From [Haemophilus] felis (lineage in GTDB: Bacteria > Pseudomonadota > Gammaproteobacteria > Enterobacterales > Pasteurellaceae): DNA of 48,032 bases. Made by a program: the position numbers and the translations under genes. The stretch lies in NCBI GenBank assembly GCA_002015125.1, contig MUYB01000009.1, forward strand, positions 1-48,032, in the 5' to 3' direction. This document shows positions 1-7,726 of the stretch, piece by piece. The notes under the pieces were generated by a model, which saw only the letters and a program-made list of their open reading frames with translations, made no database searches and was not told where the DNA came from. The stretch's first letter is position 1. Each line of letters begins with the position of its first letter.

Positions 1-84
1 CTCGCTGAATTGAATTTCAATGGAAGAACCAGTAAGCACGAGCATGATATGCAAGGCAGTGTGAAATTTACCTATAAATTTTAA
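1..84 (+). CDS. C-terminal end of an outer-membrane beta-barrel protein (partial)
   Basis: The reading frame is open from base 1 and ends at a TAA at 82-84, giving the last 27 residues of a protein that starts outside the window. The tail ends ..GSVKFTYKF, an alternating hydrophobic/polar strand with a terminal Phe, the usual BAM recognition signal of outer-membrane barrels. It resembles the last strand of an autotransporter (the gene at 45934-47925 ends VRYKF), but a porin or receptor barrel cannot be excluded. A hairpin terminator follows directly. Confidence 0.6.
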   Translation, partial: LAELNFNGRTSKHEHDMQGSVKFTYKF

Positions 85-97
85 TTAGGTGTAATAA

Positions 98-138
98 AAA
101 GACTGTTTCCGATACCCATTGGAAGCAGTCTTTGTCAT
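98..138 (+). terminator. Rho-independent terminator after the partial barrel gene
   Basis: A 13-bp stem pairs 98-110 with 121-133 (AAAGACTG.TTCC against GGAAGCAGTCTTT, one G-U), with a 10-nt loop and a T-rich tail. It separates the upstream gene from hfq. Confidence 0.8.
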
Positions 139-298
139 TTTTGTGATACCACATCATTTAGAAAAGCATTATTTTTAGCATTGCTTAGTTTACAAAAGCA
201 TTAAATCTTAATGACATTGATAGTATTTATTGTTATATTTGGCTAACTTTTTGGCTGAAATACTAACATTTAAATTCATAATAAGAGGAAAAGTAAAA

Positions 299-586
299 AT
301 GGCAAAAGGACAATCATTACAAGATCCTTATTTAAACGCGCTACGTCGTGAACGCATTCCAGTTTCAATTTACTTAGTTAACGGCATCAAATTGCAAGGT
401 CAAATTGAATCTTTCGATCAATTTGTTATTCTACTGAAAAATACAGTTAACCAAATGGTTTATAAACACGCCATCTCTACTGTGGTTCCTGCAAGATCCG
501 TTTCTCATCATAATGCTTCTAACGCTGGACATCACAACTATCAAACGGCAGAACAAAACGAAGCTATTGAACCTCAAGCAGAATAA
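299..586 (+). CDS. hfq: RNA chaperone Hfq
   Basis: Hfq is a hexameric Sm-like RNA chaperone that pairs small RNAs with mRNAs. This 95-residue protein begins [19 protein letters not shown], and the Sm core (about residues 7-66) includes Sm2 motif YKHAIS; it is nearly identical to the enterobacterial core. The C-terminal tail is short and rich in His, Asn and Glu. I chose ATG 299 because AAGAGGAAA lies just upstream and the protein then starts exactly like the family; the reading frame is open further upstream, but that extension is unlike any Hfq. hflX follows after 12 bases, the conserved hfq-hflX order. Confidence 0.97.
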   Translation: MAKGQSLQDPYLNALRRERIPVSIYLVNGIKLQGQIESFDQFVILLKNTVNQMVYKHAISTVVPARSVSHHNASNAGHHNYQTAEQNEAIEPQAE

Positions 587-598
587 TAAATTTAATTG

Positions 599-1945
599 AT
601 GTTTAACACCTCCGATTCAAATGCGGTAGATTTTAGTTATGCAATTAATGCGGAAAAATCTACCGCTTTTTCTTATGTAAAAAATGATTTAGAAATTGAA
701 CGTGCAGTTATCGTTCATTGTTTTCTTAATCAAGTGCGTAACGAAGAAGATTTAACAGAATTCAAATTACTTGCTGAATCTGCTCAAGTTGATATTGTCA
801 ACATCCTCACTACTTCAAGAAAAACGCCCCATATCAAATACTTTCTAGGACAAGGAAAAGCAGAAGAATTATCTTCTTTAGTCAAAGAGAAAAATATTCA
901 AGTTATCTTGTTTAACCATAGTTTATCCCCCGCCCAAACTCGTAATTTAGAAAGCCTTTGCCAATGCCGAGTGGTGGATCGCACGGGATTGATTTTGGAT
1001 ATTTTTGCCCAACGTGCCCGTTCGCACGAAGGGAAATTACAAGTGGAACTGGCACAACTCAACCACCTCGCCAGCCGTTTGGTACGACGCAAAACAGGAT
1101 TAGATCAACAAAAAGGCGCGGTTGGACTACGAGGACCAGGCGAAACTCAGCTGGAAACCGATAAACGCCTCATCAAAGTGCGGATCAATCAGCTCAAATC
1201 TCGCTTGGCGAAAGTGGAAACACAACGCCAACAAAATCGTCAAACGCGCCAAAAAGCAGAGATTCCCACCATTTCTTTAGTGGGTTACACCAACGCAGGA
1301 AAATCCAGTTTATTCAATCGCTTAACCCAATCCAACGTGTATGCCGCTGATCAACTGTTTGCCACCCTCGATCCCACTTTGCGCCGCTTAACCATTAAAG
1401 ACGTTGGCGCCACCGTGCTAGCAGACACCGTGGGATTTATTCGCCAACTACCCCACGATTTAATTTCCGCCTTCAAATCCACCCTGCAAGAAACCTGCAA
1501 AGCGGATTTGTTGTTGCACGTTATTGATTGTGCAGATCCAAGACAGTTGGAAAATATCGACGCAGTGCAACAAGTTCTGCAAGAAATTGGCGCAGAAGAA
1601 ATACCTAACCTATTGATTTTCAATAAAATTGATTTATTAGACAATATGCGACCGCACATTGAATACGACGCTCAACAACGTCCTGTGGCAGTTTATTTAT
1701 CCGCACAAAATGGCGAAGGGATTGACTTGCTATTACAAGCCATTCAAGCACACTTGAAAAATGAGATGGTGGAATTAAAACTGACGCTAGCGCCAGCGCA
1801 AGGCAAATTACGCCATAAATTGTATGAATTAAATGCAATTAAAGCAGAAAAAATAGACGATCAAGGCAATTTCCAGCTACATATTTACCTCGATCAAGTC
1901 CAATGGTTAAAACTGCAAAAGCAAGAAAACCTACATTTCAGATAA
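599..1945 (+). CDS. hflX: Ribosome-associated GTPase HflX
   Basis: HflX is a GTPase that binds the 50S subunit and rescues or splits stalled and hibernating ribosomes. The protein has the N-terminal HflX domain with the glycine-rich [13 protein letters not shown] motif, a coiled-coil linker, then the G domain: G1 GYTNAGKSS (from about residue 229), G3 DTVGF, G4 NKID. It lies just behind hfq, so the two are probably cotranscribed. The start is uncertain: TTG 596 and ATG 599 are adjacent and neither has a clear ribosome binding site. The first 25 codons contain a perfect inverted repeat (623-666) and do not resemble E. coli HflX, but no other in-frame start is evident before the conserved region. 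Confidence 0.95.
   Translation: MFNTSDSNAVDFSYAINAEKSTAFSYVKNDLEIERAVIVHCFLNQVRNEEDLTEFKLLAESAQVDIVNILTTSRKTPHIKYFLGQGKAEELSSLVKEKNIQVILFNHSLSPAQTRNLESLCQCRVVDRTGLILDIFAQRARSHEGKLQVELAQLNHLASRLVRRKTGLDQQKGAVGLRGPGETQLETDKRLIKVRINQLKSRLAKVETQRQQNRQTRQKAEIPTISLVGYTNAGKSSLFNRLTQSNVYAADQLFATLDPTLRRLTIKDVGATVLADTVGFIRQLPHDLISAFKSTLQETCKADLLLHVIDCADPRQLENIDAVQQVLQEIGAEEIPNLLIFNKIDLLDNMRPHIEYDAQQRPVAVYLSAQNGEGIDLLLQAIQAHLKNEMVELKLTLAPAQGKLRHKLYELNAIKAEKIDDQGNFQLHIYLDQVQWLKLQKQENLHFR
623..666. repeat. 12-bp inverted repeat, uptake-sequence-like, inside the 5' end of hflX
   Basis: GCGGTAGATTTT at 623-634 is perfectly complementary to 655-666, with a 20-nt loop and then TTTTTCTT. Each arm looks like a degenerate AAGTGCGGT uptake sequence plus its T-rich flank. 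The layout matches a rho-independent terminator, although it lies within the annotated hflX reading frame. Confidence 0.7.
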
Positions 1946-1990
1946 CAAAACCCGCAGGATGGGCTTCAGACCATCATTGCGATTTATGAT

Positions 1991-2050
1991 TTGAATTGAT
2001 GAATTCTGGGACGTATTGCATACGTCCCCCAAAAAATTCATTGAATTCAA
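1991..2050. terminator. Long palindromic element between hflX and cdtC
   Basis: The core is GGGACGTA-TTGCA-TACGTCCC at 2008-2028. Outer arms 1991-2005 and 2035-2050 are also complementary apart from one small offset, making a long stem. It lies between two convergent genes, hflX (+) and cdtC (-), so it may terminate both. The inner palindrome recurs at 44674-44692. Confidence 0.6.
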
Positions 2051-2089
2051 CAATTTTTAATAATGCTCGAATGTAACAACTGTATCTCC

Positions 2090-2635
2090 CTATTTCGTCG
2101 GCGCAAGCAAAATGCGACTTTGTCCGAATGGTGGAAGTAATCCCCAGAGAAATTCTAGATCAACAGGGCGGTCGAGTTGTCTTGGGCGGGCGCATTGAGC
2201 GAGATCGTATTCGCCGAAATTCTTGCTGAACAAACAGGCACCGTCGATGGAACTAAGGAGCAAAAATGCCCCTGAATCGGTGGGCACAAGGAAAAACGAA
2301 GTGATCACTTGATCCTCACAATCCTTCACACCGGTACCGAAGGTCAAGCATTTATTCGTGCCTACCGCATTAAATTGCACCACTGGCTTGCCCTGCCAAA
2401 TACGATCACGCAGTTGCCAATGCACATTTTTGGGATCTTTTTCGTCATATTGCCCATTTTTGATCGGCGCCCCAGTGAACATACTGCGAATGGTGATCAC
2501 GGGCGGCGGAATTTCCGTGATGTCGGGATAGGTTGAAGGGCTGGGCGACGGTGCCGCCAGCGCACTCAAGGTACACAGGCTCAACGCCCAAAGTGCGGTG
2601 TGTTTCCACAATATTTTCCAACTGATTTTACACAT
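2090..2635 (-). CDS. cdtC: Cytolethal distending toxin subunit C
   Basis: CdtC is one of two lectin-like subunits that, with CdtA, bind the host cell and deliver CdtB. The 181-residue protein has a Sec signal peptide (hydrophobic core about residues 12-27, ending SALAA), a Pro/Ser-rich stretch and a ricin-B-type beta-trefoil domain in which paired CdtA/CdtC-type motifs are visible (NKCLTFGTGVKDC, FFLVPTDSGAFLLLSS). It is the last gene of cdtABC, 9 bases after cdtB and preceded by GGAGAG. An exact uptake sequence AAGTGCGGT lies within the signal-peptide region at 2591-2599, so this part has been shaped by, or kept compatible with, natural transformation. Confidence 0.95.
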   Translation of the reverse strand: MCKISWKILWKHTALWALSLCTLSALAAPSPSPSTYPDITEIPPPVITIRSMFTGAPIKNGQYDEKDPKNVHWQLRDRIWQGKPVVQFNAVGTNKCLTFGTGVKDCEDQVITSFFLVPTDSGAFLLLSSIDGACLFSKNFGEYDLAQCARPRQLDRPVDLEFLWGLLPPFGQSRILLAPTK

Positions 2636-2644
2636 AACTCTCTC

Positions 2645-3475
2645 CTATCGATCTCTGACAAAGCTCACGGGGTAATGGTCGGAGGCAATTTGTGAGCGAA
2701 CTTGGTTAAACATAATGCTGGCGCTAATACGTGAACGCTGCGGTGTCGTTTGCGTGGCGTTATGCAACACCGCATAATCCAAAATGCCTCCTGAACGGTG
2801 GGTCGGTTCCGTTGGTGCAATAATTAAAGTGGCATTATCCACGCCCGGTTCTCGACGCAAGGCATTTTGTAGGCTGTTAGGCGAACGGTTGAAATCGCCA
2901 GCCATCATCCAACTTAAATGACGATATTGTTGTTGCGCAAAGAAAGTATGTACTGCGCTTACCAAACGAGCCGCATCGGTGCCGCCACGGGCAAGGGCGT
3001 GAACGTCTAAAAAGACGTCATTATTAATGCGAATGCCTACCGCTGGACGTGCCGTTAACACGGAAATATCGGTGCTGATCACAAACACATCATCAGCACG
3101 ATAACGAGACACAATCGCCAAATTCACGCGATTTGCACCCACATCAATACGTGAATAATAAATGTACACCAAATCAGGGCGGCGTCCCGTGCCTAAATTC
3201 CATACATATTCATCAACGGGCGTGCCGATGCCAACAGGCTGCACAATGCGTTGCGTGCGGCGGGCAGAAGCTGGAATAGATCCAGCTTCTTGCACCATGA
3301 GAATATCCGCCGACTGATCGCCCACCAACAATTGACGCACATTAATATTCCATTTGCTTTCATTTGCGGCGGAAGATCCTTGCAAATTCCAAGTGGCTAC
3401 ACGATAGCGTTCCAAATCCGCCCAACTGGTTGCACAAAAGAACAGCAGTAATAAAGAAATAAGCGCTTTTTTCAT
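2645..3475 (-). CDS. cdtB: Cytolethal distending toxin subunit B (genotoxic nuclease)
   Basis: CdtB is the active subunit: a DNase I-fold enzyme that enters host nuclei, breaks DNA and arrests cells in G2; phosphatidylinositol-phosphatase activity is also reported for the family. The 276-residue protein has a signal peptide (to about residue 19), then ATWNLQGSSA. Expected active-site residues are present: E63 in VQEAG, H159 in DVHAL, D194 and N196 in GDFNRSP, and D266-H267 in SDHYPVSFVRDR. No frameshift is visible, so it should be active. ATG follows the cdtA stop with no gap (TAAATG), implying translational coupling. The sequence seems clearly diverged from the A. actinomycetemcomitans/H. 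ducreyi protein as I recall it. Confidence 0.97.
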   Translation of the reverse strand: MKKALISLLLLFFCATSWADLERYRVATWNLQGSSAANESKWNINVRQLLVGDQSADILMVQEAGSIPASARRTQRIVQPVGIGTPVDEYVWNLGTGRRPDLVYIYYSRIDVGANRVNLAIVSRYRADDVFVISTDISVLTARPAVGIRINNDVFLDVHALARGGTDAARLVSAVHTFFAQQQYRHLSWMMAGDFNRSPNSLQNALRREPGVDNATLIIAPTEPTHRSGGILDYAVLHNATQTTPQRSRISASIMFNQVRSQIASDHYPVSFVRDR

Positions 3476-4321
3476 TTAGTTCCCCCATTGAATATCTGGA
3501 TTTGCCGCTAAAATCGGCGGCGCTAAATAGAAATTCTGATCATGAGAAGGCGAAATTTTCTCATCGCATTTTTGCATAGTGAGGGTGTCGTAATTGTTCT
3601 TATTTACAGGGTCATAAGTAACGCACAATCCAGTCGCCACACTTTTAATAAACACGGAACCTGTATCCGTCGGCAACAACAGAAAATCCTGTTCCAACCG
3701 ACGCTTGTCGCAAGTATCGTGAATCAAACCGTTTTTATAGACTTGAATACAGCTGCCAAGTTGTTGATTAACAAAGCGAAAATGCTCCCGTGAAAAACTG
3801 CGTTCTAAACGCCAGTTACGAATATTGCCGAAATTTTGCGAATCAATGGGCGCATATCCCCACAGCCAATTGCGCTTTGCCAACGCCCACACCGTAATCA
3901 CCGCACCGTCCTGTCCCATAATGGAAATGTAATTGGAATTGGGCGATTTAAAGCGCTCGAAATGACGTGGTGGTTTGGTGGGCAACACTTCATTTTGCGT
4001 CACTGGCGCTAACGCTGGCGCCACCGCTTGCAGCGCAAGTAACTTGGGTTCTTCTGCCAATTCTGCGAAGGTTTGCACCATAGGTGCCTCTTGCTCAAAC
4101 AGCGAAAGAGGATCTTCCGCCACAACAGGATCCAGTCCATTGGTTAGGTTTTCATCCTTGAAACCGTCCACAGGTGGCACATCCAACTGTTCGCTCGGTG
4201 GTGTGGGCGAATCGCCTAGCCCAGCAATGCTTGTCTCTGTCGGTGCTGATAAATCAGCGGCACTAGAACAGGCTACATTCCAAAACAGACACAAGACGGA
4301 AGACAATAAAAATTTCTTCAT
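3476..4321 (-). CDS. cdtA: Cytolethal distending toxin subunit A (lipoprotein)
   Basis: CdtA is a lectin-like binding subunit, usually lipid-anchored before the holotoxin is released. The 281-residue protein has a signal peptide with a lipobox-like NVAC ending at Cys18, a Pro/Glu-rich low-complexity linker (about 20-125, longer than I recall in Aggregatibacter CdtA), then the ricin-type lectin domain. That domain starts near NYISIMGQDGAVITVWALAK and carries the aromatic patch NWLWGYAP and repeats such as FLLLPTDTGSVFIKS. GAGG lies 5 bases before ATG 4321. It is the first gene of cdtABC, so the promoter should lie in 4322-4553. Confidence 0.95.
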   Translation of the reverse strand: MKKFLLSSVLCLFWNVACSSAADLSAPTETSIAGLGDSPTPPSEQLDVPPVDGFKDENLTNGLDPVVAEDPLSLFEQEAPMVQTFAELAEEPKLLALQAVAPALAPVTQNEVLPTKPPRHFERFKSPNSNYISIMGQDGAVITVWALAKRNWLWGYAPIDSQNFGNIRNWRLERSFSREHFRFVNQQLGSCIQVYKNGLIHDTCDKRRLEQDFLLLPTDTGSVFIKSVATGLCVTYDPVNKNNYDTLTMQKCDEKISPSHDQNFYLAPPILAANPDIQWGN

Positions 4322-4553
4322 AGTTACCTCGTTGACTTCATCTTATTAGAGTAGAAAAAGAGACAGCAATTCATTGCAAAAGATATAAAAGGGCGCAGAT
4401 TTTAACGAATTTTTCAAATTAGTCATCAAAAAATTCCCAATTTGAGGACAATAAATAAGTTCCTTAATCACAAAGAGAAAATCAAACTGACTTTTCTGCA
4501 AAGATCACCGCAAAAATCCTAAAAATCCGCTAGTTTTTCCCGCTGTTTTTCTA
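4322..4553. other. Divergent intergenic region between cdtA and rplM
   Basis: This AT-rich stretch lies between the divergent cdt operon and rplM-rpsI. It must hold the cdt promoter, but I found no convincing -35/-10 pair on the minus strand. No open frame or repeat stands out. Confidence 0.5.
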
Positions 4554-5137
<584 letters not shown>

Positions 5138-5153
5138 TCACGAGGTTTAGAAA

Positions 5154-5546
5154 ATGGCAGAGAATCAAAACTACGGCACAGGTCGCCGCAAAAGCTCTTC
5201 AGCTCGTGTATTCATCAAACCGGGCACAGGTAAAATCACTATCAACCAACGTGAGTTAGACGTTTATTTCGGTCGTGAGACTTCTCGTATGATCGTTCGT
5301 CAACCGCTTGAATTAGTTGAAATGACTGAAAAATTAGATTTATACATCACTGTTAAAGGTGGTGGTATTTCTGGTCAAGCAGGTGCAATCCGTCATGGTA
5401 TCACTCGTGCCTTGATCGAATATGATGAAAGTTTACGTTCTGTATTACGCGCAGCAGGTTTCGTAACTCGCGATGCTCGTCAAGTTGAACGTAAAAAAGT
5501 GGGTTTACACAAAGCACGTCGTCGCCCACAATACTCAAAACGTTAA
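5154..5546 (+). CDS. rpsI: 30S ribosomal protein S9
   Basis: S9 binds 16S rRNA in the head of the small subunit, its C-terminal tail reaching the P-site tRNA. The 130-residue protein shows [17 protein letters not shown] near the N-terminus, [15 protein letters not shown] in the middle, and the basic tail ending RRRPQYSKR with the terminal Lys-Arg typical of S9. CGAGG precedes the ATG. It is the second gene of rplM-rpsI and is followed by a strong terminator. Confidence 0.98.
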   Translation: MAENQNYGTGRRKSSSARVFIKPGTGKITINQRELDVYFGRETSRMIVRQPLELVEMTEKLDLYITVKGGGISGQAGAIRHGITRALIEYDESLRSVLRAAGFVTRDARQVERKKVGLHKARRRPQYSKR

Positions 5547-5568
5547 TTTTACGTTTTATACCAAAAAC

Positions 5569-5599
5569 AAAAATGCAAGCTTCCGAGCTTGCATTTTTT
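5569..5599. terminator. Terminator of rplM-rpsI, probably bidirectional
   Basis: A perfect 12-bp stem AAAATGCAAGCT (5570-5581) / AGCTTGCATTTT (5586-5597) with loop TCCG has T- and A-runs on both sides. It serves rpsI (+) and possibly the convergent lipoprotein gene (-). Confidence 0.9.
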
Positions 5600-5627
5600 A
5601 TGGATATTAATTAGAGATCAATTCTTC

Positions 5628-7187
5628 TCAATCAGTTTTTACCTTGCGATACAAATCTTTACTATAAACCACATCACTAGCATTTTTTTGATGAAATCCT
5701 GCCAAAGTGCTATTTACAAAAACGGGCGTTTGATATTGAAAGATAGGAATGATCACATAGTCTTGTTGCAATATTTGTTCCAACTTTGCATAAATCATTT
5801 GGCGTTGTTTAGGATCTTGCTCTTGTAAAGCTTGCTCTAATAATTGGTCAAATTCAGGATTTTGATAAGAAATTTTATTATCAACATTTTTTGAATGGAA
5901 TTGGTTCAAAAAAGCAGTTGGATCTTGATAATCCGCGCACCAACCAGCGCGGATAATATCAAATTTCTTGTTAGCACGACGTTCTAATAATTGTTGATAC
6001 AACAGTGGCTCAGAACGCAAACGCAACAAATCTAATTGTCCCCATATTCGAATTAGCTGCTCGCTAATCTGTTGGTATGGCTGCTTTTGGTCATAAGTTA
6101 AAGTTAACGCTAAAGGATTATTTTCGTTAATACCATTTTGTTCAAGTAATTGTTCTGGAACAATATTTTCCCAAACAGGTTCGCTAGCATTTTGCAAACT
6201 CGGCGGTAACAGTTGGTTCAAAGCCGTCATTTGAGGATTATTTTTTACTAAATTCGCACTAGAAATCATTGAACTTAAGGCTTTACGCACGGCTTTGTTA
6301 CTTAACTGTGGGTGGGCTAAATTAAACTCATAATAATAACTGCATAATTGAGGAAAATAATCCGTTACTTGCTTTTGAGCTTGCCAAATAAAATCCACTT
6401 CACTTGATTGTTCTGAAGTAATTTTTTTGTATTCCACCGTCTTAAACGCCACACGATCTTTTTGCCAATAAAAGGGATTTTTACTCAAAAGTGCTTTATC
6501 ACTGCTCCATTGTTCAAGTTGATAAGCACCGTTACTCACCCACTTTTCTGTTGCATGAGGATATTTAGGTAACAATGCAATATGTGCTAACATAGCTGGA
6601 AGATAAGGTGTTGGCTTGTCTAATTGAATCCGCAAAATACGTTCATCAACAGCCTCAATGCCAAGATTTTCAACAGGTAATTTTTTCTCTAACACGAGCT
6701 CGGCATTTTCAATATGCATAAAAGCCAAGTAGGATTTGAGTGAACTTTCTTCTTTGACAAGTTGCCGCCAGCTATAAACAAAGTCTTCGGCGTTAATAGG
6801 TTCTCCATTAGACCATTGCAATCCTTCACGCAAAATAATAAACCAAGTTTTATGATCCTCTGATTGCCAACTTTCCGCTGCTGCTGGTTGCAAATTTCCT
6901 TTGGCATCATAACTTGTTAATCCTTCATATAAATCAAACAGGATCGCCATTTGATTTAAACTTTTCACTTCAGAAGCTGTTAATACAAGATCTTGATAAC
7001 TTCCCCTTAGTAAGAGTTCGCGACTATGTGTTGATTTTATTTCTATTCTAGAAGAATCAGAGTTACTGGTTATTTTAGAAGATTTATCATCACAAGCCGT
7101 TAAGCCACACAAAAGGATGAAAAAGGCGATAGCTCGCATTTTTAAAGAAAAAATTGAAGAAATGTAAAAGGAAGGAGCGCCAAACAT
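5628..7187 (-). CDS. OppA-family peptide-binding lipoprotein
   Basis: This looks like a solute-binding protein of an oligopeptide ABC transporter (SBP family 5), anchored to the periplasmic face as a lipoprotein. A hydrophobic segment ends in the lipobox LTAC (residues 29-32), followed by a Ser/Asp-rich linker and the SBP_bac_5 fold, with motifs such as LYEGLTSYDAKGNLQPA, ESWQ.EDHKTW, WSNGEPINAEDFVYSWRQL and RAGWCADYQDPTAFL. No permease or ATPase gene is adjacent, as for the H. influenzae HI_0213-type paralogue, which as I recall also sits next to prlC. ATG 7187 has AGGA seven bases upstream; ATG 7139 (residue 17) would give a more usual lipoprotein signal but has no clear ribosome binding site. 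Confidence 0.85.
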   Translation of the reverse strand: MFGAPSFYISSIFSLKMRAIAFFILLCGLTACDDKSSKITSNSDSSRIEIKSTHSRELLLRGSYQDLVLTASEVKSLNQMAILFDLYEGLTSYDAKGNLQPAAAESWQSEDHKTWFIILREGLQWSNGEPINAEDFVYSWRQLVKEESSLKSYLAFMHIENAELVLEKKLPVENLGIEAVDERILRIQLDKPTPYLPAMLAHIALLPKYPHATEKWVSNGAYQLEQWSSDKALLSKNPFYWQKDRVAFKTVEYKKITSEQSSEVDFIWQAQKQVTDYFPQLCSYYYEFNLAHPQLSNKAVRKALSSMISSANLVKNNPQMTALNQLLPPSLQNASEPVWENIVPEQLLEQNGINENNPLALTLTYDQKQPYQQISEQLIRIWGQLDLLRLRSEPLLYQQLLERRANKKFDIIRAGWCADYQDPTAFLNQFHSKNVDNKISYQNPEFDQLLEQALQEQDPKQRQMIYAKLEQILQQDYVIIPIFQYQTPVFVNSTLAGFHQKNASDVVYSKDLYRKVKTD

Positions 7188-7243
7188 AAAAAATCCTAAA
7201 TATAAAACATTGAAGAATTATACATTAGTTCAGCGCCAATAAC

Positions 7244-7603
7244 TTATTCGATAGTTTTAATTTTGAAGAAGAAATACCAATACTTAGTAAGCAAGACTAA
7301 AACAATGATTACCTTACCAATGCTCACTGGAGTGAAATAAAATCCAATAGCAAGCATAACGGTAGCAAGAGTTAAGATATAAATTTTAGTTTTTTTGGTC
7401 ATTGCTCTACTTTCGTTGTAGCTTTTTAGATATTTATGATAAATCTGAGTTTGCATAAACCAATCGCGTAAACGGTCTGAACCTTTACCGAAAAAATACA
7501 ATGCTAACAACAAAAACACGGTACCCGGCATAATTGGTAAAATAATGCCTACAATTCCAATGCCAAGAAAAATAAAGCCTAATATAATGTAAAGTAGTTT
7601 CAT
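7244..7603 (-). CDS. ybaN: YbaN-family (DUF454) inner-membrane protein
   Basis: This is a small membrane protein of unknown function. The 119 residues hold an N-terminal hydrophobic hairpin (about 3-38, containing GIVGIILPIMPGTVFLLLAL, the DUF454 signature), a soluble stretch with DWF.QTQIYHKYLKSY, and two more membrane segments (about 72-112). GAGG precedes the ATG. It has its own gap on each side, so cotranscription with the downstream lipoprotein gene is possible but unproven. E. coli YbaN is a distant relative; assignment rests on length and layout. Confidence 0.85.
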   Translation of the reverse strand: MKLLYIILGFIFLGIGIVGIILPIMPGTVFLLLALYFFGKGSDRLRDWFMQTQIYHKYLKSYNESRAMTKKTKIYILTLATVMLAIGFYFTPVSIGKVIIVLVLLTKYWYFFFKIKTIE

Positions 7604-7726
7604 AACACCTCTTAAGTAATAAAAATAGTTCTCAATTATCTATTATTTCTTAGATTTTTCAAAACGAATATATTAGAATTTTTGGCTCGCCGATTAACCT
7701 TTTTTACACTGATTTAAGGAAATTTT

